In this document: in pieces, positions 46,659-59,400 of the stretch | Layout: each line of letters starts with the position of its first letter | Position numbering within the stretch: position 1 is the first letter of the stretch | NCBI GenBank assembly: GCA_026770025.1 | Contig: JAMXDE010000083.1 | Location: 24,070 to 88,069, forward strand | Length of the DNA stretch: 64,000 bases | From: Craspedostauros australis | Lineage: Eukaryota; Bacillariophyta; Bacillariophyceae; Mastogloiales; Achnanthaceae | Reading direction: 5' to 3' | The notes under the pieces: generated by a model | What the model was told of the DNA's origin: nothing | Databases searched by the model: none | Seen by the model: the letters and a program-made list of their open reading frames with translations, nothing else | Translations under genes and position numbers: made by a program

Positions 46659-47096
46659 ACGCTAGCCCTGGATGTAGTAGAGGAGAGACAATGAGCGTGT
46701 CGGAAGCAATGGAAGCTCTTCAACGAGAGGAAGATGAGGACGAATTTGATGGCGTGGATGCATCAACGGCAAAGTGGGCACGAACAAGCCAAGGCACCAC
46801 AGGAGTAGCAAGCGAGCTCAGTAGGACACAAACAATATGATCTGTGCATAGGTCGGCAGCCAAGGCAAGGCTGAACAACAGAACAGAATTGCTGTACTTG
46901 CACAGTCGAAATGGGCGGAAAAGAGTGAGATAGATGAACTAATAATAATGCGTGTAGCCCCAGGCTTCTGCCACAGTACATGTATGTGCAATATCCTCTA
47001 TAACGCTAGCACCAGACGTAGTACACACCACCAATACAACAAAGGTTACAACGCATTGGAAGGAGAAGCTGCAACGTCGGGACAGTTTATGTCGTA

Positions 47097-47346
47097 AGAA
47101 TAACACGACAAAACACGCAGTGTGTAAAACATCACGAGGAATCGGTGAAAAGATGGATGTTGGGCGAGTCGAACTATTCCAATCTCAGAGAGGGGGTAAT
47201 CTGACGAGTCATTTTGTGCTCGTAAGTGGATTGGTGAGTCCACTTACGTAACTGGATTGGTGAGTCCACTTACTGCGAAGGTGGCAAAATAAGTGGATCG
47301 GTGAGTCCACTTACGAGAACACCGCACAAAATTTTCCTTACGGGTA
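47097..47346 (-). repeat. Right terminal inverted repeat of the defective element
   Basis: Reverse complement of the left arm. A frame in this arm encodes the same peptide as one in the left arm (SEIGIVRLAQHPSFHRFLVM), which reflects the duplication and not a gene. Confidence 0.88.
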
Positions 47347-47560
47347 TTGGATCTCCTGCGGGGCGATCCCTTTTTTTTTGTTGAGATGTTGCGATGGATT
47401 GTTTCCAATTTGCTCAAATTGTTTTCCTGATCATGAGATGCTCTATAGTAACCTTGCGATTTTTTTCGCTACTTTGCGTTTACAAATTGTATTTGTTGTT
47501 TTCTTTGTTTTCTCGAGTTTATAATTCTTACGATCTCAGTCGAGAGCATTTGGTTCATCT

Positions 47561-47694
47561 GCCTTTCACGTGTATTCACGTGTTATTTTTGTGTTATGCC
47601 TTTCGCGTGTATCCACGTGTTATTTTTGATTTTGTGTTGCGCCTTTCGCGTGTATTCACGTGTTAATTTCATTTCCGTAGTTTGCCTTTCGCGT
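47561..47694. repeat. Short tandem repeats with CACGTG core
   Basis: Four diverged copies, spaced 37-43 bp, of GCCTTTCGCGTGTATTCACG followed by TGTTATTTTT. The GTGTATTCACGTG part is close to palindromic and contains the E-box CACGTG. The array lies about 130 bp downstream of the piggyBac-like gene stop. Confidence 0.85.
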
Positions 47695-47823
47695 TCATAA
47701 TCCGTTTGATTTTCGTGTCATTGTCTGTCTTCTGGCACAGATCTGTTGCATCTGCGTAGGTGAGCTGATATGCTATTGATGCTGCTTTTCCCTACTGTTG
47801 GCGCGGATCTCTCTGGAGTGCAT

Positions 47824-50800
47824 TCAGGTTGTGCGGTGTCGTTTCTTGCTGCGAGCCTTCTGTTCAGCGGCAAATTGAGCTGCCGCTCGTTTCTTCATCT
47901 CTGCCGCAGCCTTCCTGTTGTCTGCCTCCCTCCTTGCTTGCGATTCTTCTTCACCCTGTTTGTCATCTCCACCCTCTTGGGTTACTTGTGCTACTGCTGC
48001 TGCCGCTGCCCTGCCATCTGTTCCAGCTTCTTCAGCTGGTTCGTGACTGTTCTGAACTGCCACGACTGCAGGTTGAGCAGCCTTCTTCAATCCTTTCCCA
48101 ACCTTCGTGCACCATTTGGTGTCTCTGCTATGCAGGATGTGGTGGCATGTGTTGGGAATCTCCAGGACCCCATCTTTCGTGGATGCCTTCAACAGTGCCA
48201 GACGACCTGGGATGCCGCACTTCTCCATCCATGCAGACTTTGTCGGTGTGCCCACTCCGCAGACTGTCAGATGACATCCTGTGCAATATGATGTGACTTG
48301 CTGATTGCACACGACGCAGCTTCTCCTCTTGTTTGGAACCGTCACAAGGGTATGGTCCCCTTTGTACAAGCCTTCGATGAACAATGCCTCTGTTGCAGTC
48401 CTCTCAGTTGGGGTCTTCCCAAGGATGGCAAGCAACGGTTGTCGAGTCTCTGGTGCTCCATTCAATTTGAACTCACCGCCATTGCATGATTCGATGCTGC
48501 TGGGGAGATTCAGCTTTTCCCTAATGTGTCTGAGCCTCGTCTCGTCATTTGTTTCACGTGCCAGTCGGGTTTGAGTGTAAGCCACAGCCAAGTGGTGGGA
48601 TAGGCGTTTGGTAATGGCAGCAAGGGAGTCACGGTAGCTCCACTTCTTGTTCATCTTGTTCCGAAGATGGATCAACGATGGTGATCGATCGAGATCTGCA
48701 TTTGTCTCGATTGCCCTGTTGTCCGTGATCTGGATTAGCTTGTGCACGAGCGTCATCATCAGTTGCATCAGACGCGACACAAGTACGCATTGGAAGGAGA
48801 CTTTTGGGGGCTTCACCTTGTGCTGTTCCATCAATCTTGACATGATATCGGAACCACCCTTCATGATGTTCCATCTTGCTGCCAGCTTTGGAAGGAAGGT
48901 CTTGACACGAGGGACCGGGAAGGTGAGATTTTCACATCCTTTCCACATCATGAGCTGATGGAAGAGGTCATCCTCTGACATGTTCGGGAGGTGGGAGCCT
49001 TTGCCCTCGAAGTTGCCGCTGCCCGGATTGGATGACATGAACTGCCTCATGAGATCTTCAGATGGAGTTCGTCCCGGTGAATCTTCTTCGTATGCAAACT
49101 CGATCACAAGCTTGTACAGATCGTCAAGCACCAAGGCATAGGCTTCCATCAATGCAGGTGTGAATCTGGTCGCAACAGATCTGAGGATCTCGGCCCCGCT
49201 GTCACCTGCTTGCCATGCCGTTCCAATCAAGTATCACAAGTAGCAGAGTGAGCAACGAGTTAGTATGGTGTCAAAAGCATGCGAACATCGTGCATTGGTG
49301 GAAGCAGCATGGACCGGATCTCATCACACATAGTCAATGCCAATGCCATCGAACTTACCAATCACCATGAGTGCTCCACTGACACCGTAGACGAATGCAT
49401 GATGGAGCAACTGGAGTCTTTCGCCTTCCTTGCGGATCAATGCCCGAAAGATGTTGCTCTCTGAGTCTGCAAAGAGATGCAAGTTGGGATCCAACCTGTA
49501 TTGGCGTTGCACAGACAACTGATGCTCCTTCTCCTCCTCCTTGGTTTTGCGCGAGGCCCTGGTCTTCATCTCGACAACAAAGACCTCATCATCTTCATCG
49601 TTGGTGCTGTCTCCGACAACTGCAAGAAAGTCAACGGATGATCGAGCATAGGGCTTGTCTCCACGATGCACCAACCCTGCTGTGTATGCGGCCTTCACAC
49701 AGCTAGGATCTCCAGTCAATTCCGATATCTTTTCAGCTTTCTTCATGAGTGGCTGCTCATTGGTGTGGCCCAGTCTGGTGGCACGTCGCTCCTCACCAGT
49801 GAAAGGCTTCATGAACCATGTCTTCAGCGCCTCTTTCACCAAGGCCTCCTTCAGTGCCATCATGCCTCCGTCCTCTTCGTTATTCCTCACATCGTTGTTG
49901 CTGATGCCTTCGGTGTCGCCTTCGACATTGTGTCCGGTGGCAAGCATGACATCGGCTTCAACAGGAAGGGAAGCCAGAGAGTCGATGCCAATGCCATTGT
50001 CGGCCGATGGGAAACGGGCAAGATTGCTGGTGCTGTTGCCTTCAACATCGTCGTCGGAACCGTCCACCTCCAGATTGTCAAGAGCCGAAGTGATAGATGC
50101 TTTGTCATGCCGCACCAATGCCTTCATCATTTCACCCTTTGCCGGAAGATTGCCAGAGTTGGGGAATCTTGCCTTGTAGATTGCCGCCATGGTCTTTGGT
50201 GTCATGGCAACATACCGGCGATCCGGCTTCTGCTGTCGTTGGATCACAGTCCTGAGCTTCTTGTAGATACTGTCAGCTGTTTTTGGCTTGAATCCGCCAC
50301 AGAAGAGCACCACCAATTCAGTCACATCTTCGAGCAGCCAGTCGACAGGAGGATTGTCGCGATTCTGAAGAACTTGGGTGATTGTTTGCTCGATGGATTT
50401 TGAGTCTTCGGCATCATCTGTGAGGAGATTGAATCGCTCCCGTGCCCAATTCTTGACTTCACCTGTTCCGATCTCCACATGGGCTTGTTGCTTTCTGGCT
50501 TCAACGTCGATGCCCATGAATGTGGCAATGATTTCCCATGCCTGATGATGGAGAACATGGCCATTCGTCTCCTTGCACCACTCGGTGCTGGCCAGGACCA
50601 CGTTGATGATGTTGTGGACGGTGGAGCTTGTCAAGCAGAACTTTCGCAACATGAACCAAAGCGGATCTCGCTGTTCGCAGGTCATCCCAACAACATCAAG
50701 GTCACGAATCTTCTGTGCCCATCTCATCCTTGCCTTGTCTTCCGCATCATCCGCTGCCTGTGAGGCTTGTTTGGCAAGGGTGACGGCTGCCTTGACTGCA

Positions 50801-52604
50801 TCTGGGTCATTCGGTGCATTCTGGATGGCTTGAATTGCGTCGCCTCTGGCCTGAATTGCGAGCACCGCAGCAGGAGACTTCTCCAGGTTCACGACAGCTG
50901 CAGAGAAGTACTCTGGGAACTTCTCTGGATGAGCCAGAAGATCTGGGTGATTCGTGCGCTTGGCTTGAACGTGGCGAAGGTACATGATCTCCTCTTTCAC
51001 CTTTGCCATGGTGAGATCCCATTCGAACCTTCCAACTCCCGTCTTTGCCATCATGATCATCTTTCCGTTGTCTCGGAGACCATAGCAACAGTAGGTTGCA
51101 CCCTTCACCTTGTTGGAGGTGGCAAGGAAGAGTCTTGTGGGTTCTGTCACACTGATCATGAGTTGGTTTGGGTTGGTCCGGTACGTTCCATTGATGAATG
51201 GCATGTGTGGAGCCCTCTTGTGAGTGCCTTGAAGGTCCGCTCCACCTTCAACAAGACCCTGTGTGAGCTTGAGAGAGCCATATCCACGATCAGCAAGAAC
51301 TTCTGTGTTCTGCAAACCATTGGTGGTTTCGAATTGGGTCTTGATCAGAGCCAATGCGGTGCTCGTCTTGGTTTCCTGGATGACTTGGACTCCGCAAGGG
51401 ACCCCGGACATTGTCATTGCCAAGGTATCGATGGTGAATCTTTGCATGGACATTTCGCAAGTTCAAGAGATAGAGAAGAAACAAGATTCGACAAGAAAGA
51501 GAGGGATGCAGACATGCATGTGGTGCCTGTGAGATTCAAAATTATCGACAATTGTACAATCATGACATACATTCAATCCCATGATCCAAAAGCAGAGGTT
51601 GTGCACAGTACAACTCACCCCCATCTATTGGCCTTTGGATGCTTGTGCCGGGAGATGCCACTTCGCGATTTTTTGGTGCTCTCGCAGTGCACTTTATCAT
51701 CATCGATTGTCACAGTGCGTTGGCCGGCCATGCCTCTCACAACCAGTTGCTTCAAAGTGTGATTGCACTGAGCCTGGAGATCCTGCCAGAAGTAGTGAGC
51801 GTTGGACTCAATCTTGTTGCTGTCTGCATGGATTTTGCACCACCAATCATTGTACTCGGTCTTGCTCGGGGACCCCACTTTGGTGCTCAGCAAGCCCATG
51901 GTGTACATGTTTTTCGTAGATGTCCGGAAGGTTGACTGTGTGCTGAATGCAACCATGAACTGCAGGTACTCCAATGCATCCATCTTCACATCATCCTTTG
52001 CAAATGCTTCTGTGTACAGACGAGATGAGGTACCAAAGACAAGATCAATGATATCATTCGGTGTTGGGCGTTTGCTGTTGGTGAGCTTTTGCATTGATTT
52101 CCGAATGTGCACCATCTCCTTGTTCATGATGACTTTGCTGTCTGCACGGGCTTCACCAACTGTGACATGATGCTTCTCGTCCACCCCTGTCTGCAGCTTC
52201 CACTTCAGGCTCATGCTTGCCAGCTTTGCTGCATCGGATTTGGTGTTGCGGGTGGATGCAAGTGCAATTGTAGGAGTGGGATTGGCATTGTTGGTGTTCG
52301 AGATGTTGTTATCCTGCGTAGAAGCTGTATTTTCGTTCTCTTCTGATATGAGGTAGTTGCTGTTGGAGTTGGAGGTGCTACTCTTGGGATCTGTTGCATC
52401 CAAGTCATCTCCATTAGTGTCATCGTTGTCATCGTCCAGATCAAAGTCATCAGGAGTCCAAATGACTGTGTTGTCATCCGAAGGATGGACAACAGCATCT
52501 TCATCAAGTAGCTCCAAGTCTAGATTGTCTGGATCAATGCCTCCGTTGCTGTCATCATCCTCCCACAAGTCATCATTGCCTCCGAAAGCATGATCCAAAG
52601 ACAT
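47824..52604 (-). CDS. piggyBac-like transposase with a YqaJ-type nuclease inside the DDE core and a C-terminal cysteine-rich domain (3 exons)
   Basis: Exons: 51619-52604, 49359-51439 and 47824-49205. The introns are 179 and 153 bp with GTGAGT/GTAAGT donors and AG acceptors. All joins keep frame, giving about 1,482 aa. Residues 1-120 are acidic. The segment near 301 (VTIDDDKV ... HPKANRWG) fits the piggyBac D1 block. D379 in EVLADRGYGS followed by LQGTHKR fits D2. Residues about 585-980 look like a PD-(D/E)XK nuclease of the YqaJ/lambda-exonuclease group: WFMLRKFCLTSS, GHTNEQPLMKKAE (E890), SSVDFLAVV (D932) and VFVVEMKTR (E952, K954). Then ARWNIMKGGSDIMSRLMEQH (D1142) fits the piggyBac D3 block. 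A cysteine cluster (C1319, 1322, 1330, 1333, 1338) resembles the piggyBac zinc tail. The end is a Lys/Arg/Ala-rich helix. No stop or frameshift interrupts it. No matching terminal repeats or TTAA sites were found around it. Domain calls are by motif only. Confidence 0.78.
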
Positions 52605-52610
52605 GGTCAC

Positions 52611-53390
52611 TCAATAGATGTAACACAAATCTAAGAATCTTGCACAGGGCTGGCTGCGATGAACTAAGTTGAGGTACAAGTGGAATGTGGGGTAGATGAG
52701 TGCAGCAGCTCTATTTGTTCCAAAAGCTATTAATAGATCGATTTGATGATGATAGTGTTGTTGAGAGATTTGATCGATTCGTTGAGTCCCACAAGAGATT
52801 TTGAGTCACGGAAGAAATGTCCCCCTCCCAAATCTCGGTTCTGGCTCAGCAGTGGTTGGTGTGGACGGGCTTTCGATGTTCCCAAACGCGAGTCAACGTG
52901 GGTTGAGGCGTTTTATGACATGAGGAGGGTGTGGGGAATAATAATTTCATTCCAACAAATGGCTCCAAACCTCCAGACACAACCGTTGATTTCAGTGCAG
53001 GCAGAGACCAGTGACTTCAGAAACCATCCGTTGAGTTTGAAAACTTTTGCGTGGTGCGCATTACCAATACTCCCGTGATCATCCAAACACGAGTCCATCG
53101 TCCCAAACAGCAACAGCAAAAAACTCGGCGAGTGGTGCAAACGGAGTCCAGATTGAGCGTCAGACACAGGACCGTCACCACAACAATCGAAAAACTTGAT
53201 CATTATCACATCCGCATCCCAACCACATACACCGACATTGCATACATTACATCCATTGCGTCCATTGCACCATGACATCGCATCGACGCTCAGCAATTTC
53301 TTCATTTTGACCGTCGCATAAGCACCACATCACACCCATTGACCTTGGCATCTGCAAACAAGCAAAATGCATGAAGGCCAAAAAGCCCTC
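52611..53390. other. Spacer between the piggyBac-like gene and the satellite
   Basis: No gene seen. It contains the probable upstream region of the piggyBac-like gene. A TTAA at about 52728 has no counterpart with matching terminal sequence on the other side. The 50-bp satellite begins after about 53430. Confidence 0.5.
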
Positions 53391-53429
53391 GAATCCACAG
53401 ACGCGTCAGAACGCCCATACAGTCAAGAT

Positions 53430-56400
53430 CGCATCACACCCATTGGTCTCTCGCACCTGAACGACCATCCGCTCCAGATCGCATCACACCCATTGGTCTC
53501 TCCCATCTCAACGACCATCCGCTCCAGATCGCATCACACCCAATGGTCGGTTGCACCTGAACGACCATCCGCTCCAGATCGCATCACACCCAATGGTCGG
53601 TTGCACCTGAACGACCATCCGCTCCAGATCGCATCACACCCATTGGTCGATTGCACCTGAACGACCATCCGCTCCAGATCGCATCACACCCAATGGTCGG
53701 TTGCACCTGAACGACCATCCGCTCCAGATCGCATCACACCCAATGGTCGGTTGCACCTGAACGACCATCCGCTCCAGATCGCATCACACCCAATGGTCGG
53801 TTGCACCTGAACGACCATCCGCTCCAGATCGCATCACACCCAATGGTCGGTTGCACCTGAACGACCATCCGCTCCAGATCGCATCACACCCAATGGTCGG
53901 TTGCACCTGAACGACCATCCGCTCCAGATCGCATCACACCCATTGGTCGATTGCACCTGAACGACCATCCGCTCCAGATCGCATCACACCCAATGGTCGG
54001 TTGCACCTGAACGACCATTCGCTCCAGATCGCATCACACCCATCGGTCACTCCCACCTGAACGAGAATCCGCTCCAGATCGCATCACACCCATCGGTCTC
54101 TCGCACCTGAACGACCATCCGCTCCAGATCGCATCACACCCAATGGTCGGTTGCACCTGAACGACCATCCGCTCCAGATCGCATCACACCCATTGGTCGA
54201 TTGCACCTGGACGACCATCCGCTCCAGATCGCATCACACCCATTGATCGATTGCACCTGAACGACCATCCGCTCCAGATCACATCACACCCATCGGTCTC
54301 TCCCATCTGAACGAGAATCCGCTCCAGATCGCATCACACCCATCGGTCTCTCGCATCTGAACGACCATCCGCTCCAGATCGCATCACACCCATCGGTCTC
54401 TCGCACCTGAACGAGAATCCGCTCCAGATCGCAACACACCCATTCATTGATTGCACCTGGACGACCATTCGCTCCAGATCGCATCACACCCATCGGTCAC
54501 TCCCACCTGAACGAGAATCCGCTCCAGATCGCATCACACCCATCGGTCTCTCGCACCTGAACGACCATCCGCTCCAGATCGCATCACACCCAATGGTCGG
54601 TTGCACCTGAACGACCATCCGCTCCAGATCGCATCACACCCAATGGTCGGTTGCACCTGGACAAGTATCCGCTTCAGATCGCATCACACCCATCGGTCTC
54701 TCGCACCTGAACGACCATCCGCTCCAGATCGCATCACACCCATCGGTCACTCCCACCTGAACGAGAATCCGCTCCAGATCGCATCACACCCATCGGTCAC
54801 TCCCACCTGAACGAGAATCCGCTCCAGATCGCATCACACCCATCGGTCTCTCGCACCTGAACGAGAATCCGCTCCAGATCGCAACACACCCATTCATTGA
54901 TTGCACCTGGACGACCATTCGCTCCAGATCGCATCACACCCATCGGTCACTCCCACCTGAACGAGAATCCGCTCCAGATCGCATCACACCCATCGGTCTC
55001 TCGCACCTGAACGACCATCCGCTCCAGATCGCATCACACCCAATGGTCGGTTGCACCTGAACGACCATCCGCTCCAGATCGCATCACACCCAATGGTCGA
55101 TTGCACCTGAACGACCATCCGCTTCAGATCGCATCACACCCATCGGTCTCTCGCACCTGAACGACCATCCGCTCCAGATCGCATCACACCCAATGGTCGG
55201 TTGCACCTGAACGACCATCCGCTCCAGATCGCATCACACCCATTGGTCGATTGCACCTGGACGACCATCCGCTCCAGATCGCATCACACCCATTGATCGA
55301 TTGCACCTGAACGACCATCCGCTCCAGATCACATCACACCCATCGGTCTCTCCCATCTGAACGAGAATCCGCTCCAGATCGCATCACACCCATCGGTCTC
55401 TCGCATCTGAACGACCATCCGCTCCAGATCGCATCACACCCATCGGTCTCTCGCACCTGAACGAGAATCCGCTCCAGATCGCAACACACCCATTCATTGA
55501 TTGCACCTGGACGACCATTCGCTCCAGATCGCATCACACCCATCGGTCACTCCCACCTGAACGAGAATCCGCTCCAGATCGCATCACACCCATCGGTCTC
55601 TCGCACCTGAACGACCATCCGCTCCAGATCGCATCACACCCAATGGTCGGTTGCACCTGAACGACCATCCGCTCCAGATCGCATCACACCCAATGGTCGG
55701 TTGCACCTGGACAAGTATCCGCTTCAGATCGCATCACACCCATCGGTCTCTCGCACCTGAACGACCATCCGCTCCAGATCGCATCACACCCAATGGTCGA
55801 TTGCACCTGGACGAGAATCCGCTCCAGATCGCAACACACCCATTCGTTGATTGCACCTGGACGAGTATCCGCTCCAGATCGCATCACACCCATTGGTCAA
55901 TTGCACCTGGACGACCATCCGCTCCAGATCGCATCACACCCATCGGTCACTCCCACCTGAACGAGAATCCGCTCCAGATCGCATCACACCCATCGGTCTC
56001 TCGCACCTGAACGACCATCCGCTCCAGATCACATCACACCCATCGGTCTCTCCCATCTGAACGAGTATCCGCTCCAGATCGCATCACACCCAATGGTCGG
56101 TTGCACCTGAACGACCATCCGCTCCAGGTCGCATCACACCCATCGGTCACTCCCACCTGAACAAGAATCCGCTCCAGATCGCATCACACCCATCGGTCTC
56201 TCGCACCTGAACGACCATCCGCTCCAGATCACATCACACCCATCGGTCTCTCGCATCTGAACGACCATCCGCTCCAGATCGCATCACACCCATCGGTCAC
56301 TCCCACCTGAACGAGAATCCGCTCCAGATCGCATCACACCCATCGGTCTCTCGCACCTGAACGACCATCCGCTCCAGATCACATCACACCCATCGGTCTC

Positions 56401-59400
56401 TCCCATCTGAACGAGTATCCGCTCCAGATCGCATCACACCCAATGGTCGATTGCACCTGGACGAGAATCCGCTCCAGATCGCAACACACCCATTGGTCTC
56501 TCGCACCTGGACGACCATCTGCTCCAGATCGCATCACACCCAATGGTCGGTTGCACCTGAACGACCATCCGCTCCAGATCGCATCACACCCAATGGTCGG
56601 TTGCACCTGAACGACCATCCGCTCCAGATCGCATCACACCCATCGGTCTCTCGCACCTGAACGAGAATCCGCTCCAGATCGCAACACACCCATTCATTGA
56701 TTGCACCTGGACGACCATCCGCTCCAGATCGCATCACACCCATCGGTCACTCCCACCTGAACGACCATCCGCTCCAGATCGCATCACACCCATCGGTCTC
56801 TCGCACCTGAACGAGAATCCGCTCCAGATCGCAACACACCCATTCATTGATTGCACCTGGACGACCATCCGCTCCAGATCGCATCACACCCATCGGTTAC
56901 TCCCACCTGAACGAGAATCCGCTCCAGATCGCATCACACCCATCGGTCTCTCGCATCTGAACGACCATCCGCTCCAGATCGCATCACACCCATCGGTCAC
57001 TCCCACCTGAACGAGAATCCGCCCCAGATCGCATCACACCCATCGGTCTCTCGCACCTGAACGACCATCCGCTCCAGATCACATCACACCCATCGGTCTC
57101 TCCCATCTGAACGAGTATCCGCTCCAGATCGCATCACACCCAATGGTCGGTTGCACCTGAACGACCATCCGCTCCAGGTCGCATCACACCCATCGGTCTC
57201 TCCCATCTGAACGACCATCCGCTCCAGATCGCATCACACCCATCGGTCACTCCCACCTGAACGAGAATCCGCTCCAGATCGCATCACACCCATCGGTCTC
57301 TCGCATCTGAACGACCATCCGCTCCAGATCGCATCACACCCATCGGTCACTCCCACCTGAACGAGAATCCGCTCCAGATCGCATCACACCCATCGGTCTC
57401 TCGCACCTGAACGACCATCCGCTCCAGATCACATCACACCCATCGGTCTCTCCCATCTGAACGAGTATCCGCTCCAGATCGCATCACACCCAATGGTCGA
57501 TTGCACCTGGACGAGAATCCGCTCCAGATCGCAACACACCCATTGGTCGATTGCACCTGGACGACCATCCGCTCCAGATCGCATCACACCCATTGGTCAA
57601 TTGCACCTGGACGACCATCCGCTCCAGATCGCATCACACCCATTGGTCGATTGCACCTGGACAAGTATCCGCTCCAGATCGCATCACACCCATTGGTCTC
57701 TCGCACCTGGACGACCATCTGCTCCAGATCGCATCACACCCAATGGTCGGTTGCACCTGAACGACCATCCGCTCCAGATCGCATCACACCCAATGGTCGG
57801 TTGCACCTGAACGACCATCCGCTCCAGATCGCATCACACCCAATGGTCGGTTGCACCTGAACGACCATCCGCTCCAGATCGCATCACACCCATCGGTCTC
57901 TCGCACCTGAACGAGAATCCGCTCCAGATCGCAACACAACCCATTCATTGATTGCACCTGGACGACCATTCGCTCCAGATCGCATCACACCCATCGGTCA
58001 CTCCCACCTGAACGAGAATCCGCTCCAGATCGCATCACACCCATCGGTCTCTCGCACCTGAACGACCATCCGCTCCAGATCGCATCACACCCAATGGTCG
58101 GTTGCACCTGAACGACCATCCGCTCCAGATCGCATCACACCCATTGGTCGGTTGCACCTGGACAAGTATCCGCTTCAGATCGCATCACACCCATCGGTCT
58201 CTCGCACCTGAACGACCATCCGCTCCAGATCGCATCACACCCATCGGTCACTCCCACCTGAACGAGAATCCGCTCCAGATCGCATCACACCCATCGGTCA
58301 CTCCCACCTGAACGAGAATCCGCTCCAGATCGCATCACACCCATCGGTCTCTCGCACCTGAACGAGAATCCGCTCCAGATCGCAACACACCCATTCATTG
58401 ATTGCACCTGGACGACCATTCGCTCCAGATCGCATCACACCCATCGGTCACTCCCACCTGAACGAGAATCCGCTCCAGATCGCATCACACCCATCGGTCT
58501 CTCGCACCTGAACGACCATCCGCTCCAGATCGCATCACACCCAATGGTCGGTTGCACCTGAACGACCATCCGCTCCAGATCGCATCACACCCAATGGTCG
58601 ATTGCACCTGAACGACCATCCGCTCCAGATCGCATCACACCCATTGGTCTCTCGCACCTGGACGACCATCTGCTCCAGATCGCATCACACCCATCGGTCT
58701 CTCGCATCTGAACGAGTATCCGCTCCAGATCGCAACACACCCATTCGTTGATTGCACCTGGACGAGTATCCGCTCCAGATCGCATCACACCCATCGGTCA
58801 CTCCCACCTGAACGAGAATCCGCTCCAGATCGCATCACAACCCATCGGTCTCTCGCACCTGAACGACCATCCGCTCCAGATCACATCACACCCATCGGTC
58901 TCTCCCATCTGAACGAGTATCCGCTCCAGATCGCATCACACCCAATGGTCGGTTGCACCTGAACGACCATCCGCTCCAGGTCGCATCACACCCATCGGTC
59001 TCTCGCATCTGAACGACCATCCGCTCCAGATCACATCACACCCATCGGTCTCTCCCATCTGAACGAGAATCCGCTCCAGATCGCATCACACCCATCGGTC
59101 TCTCGCATCTGAACGACCATCCGCTCCAGATCGCATCACACCCATCGGTCACTCCACCTGAACGAGAATCCGCTCCAGATCGCATCACACCCATCGGTCT
59201 CTCGCATCTGAACGAGAATCCGCTCCAGATCACATCACACCCATCGGTCTCTCCCACCTGAACGAGAATCCGCTCCAGATCGCATCACACCCATCGGTCA
59301 CTCCCACCTGAACGAGAATCCGCTCCAGATCGCATCACACCCATCGGTCACTCCCACCTGAACGAGAATCCGCTCCAGATCGCAACACACCCATTCATTG

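Larger units (their letters stand above)
43380..47346 (+). mobile_element. Defective transposon with about 250-bp terminal inverted repeats, related to the neighbouring piggyBac-like element
   Basis: The left arm 43380-43640 and right arm 47097-47346 are inverted copies. Similarity runs from TATCCGTGAGG/TACCCGTAAGG at the tips, through nested AAGTGGACTCACC motifs, to a nearly identical block of about 150 bp. TTG flanks both tips (43377-43379, 47347-47349) as a possible 3-bp duplication. The interior contains broken + strand coding sequence related to the protein encoded at 47824-52604 on the other strand, with the DDE-coding parts missing. Several hairpin-prone GC-rich segments lie at 43735-43930. 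Confidence 0.75.

Noticed and set aside
47600-52760. TTAA target sites marking canonical piggyBac ends around the large transposase
   Set aside because: TTAA occurs near 47663 and 52728, but the adjoining sequences are not inverted copies of each other and do not start with the CCY typical of piggyBac ends.
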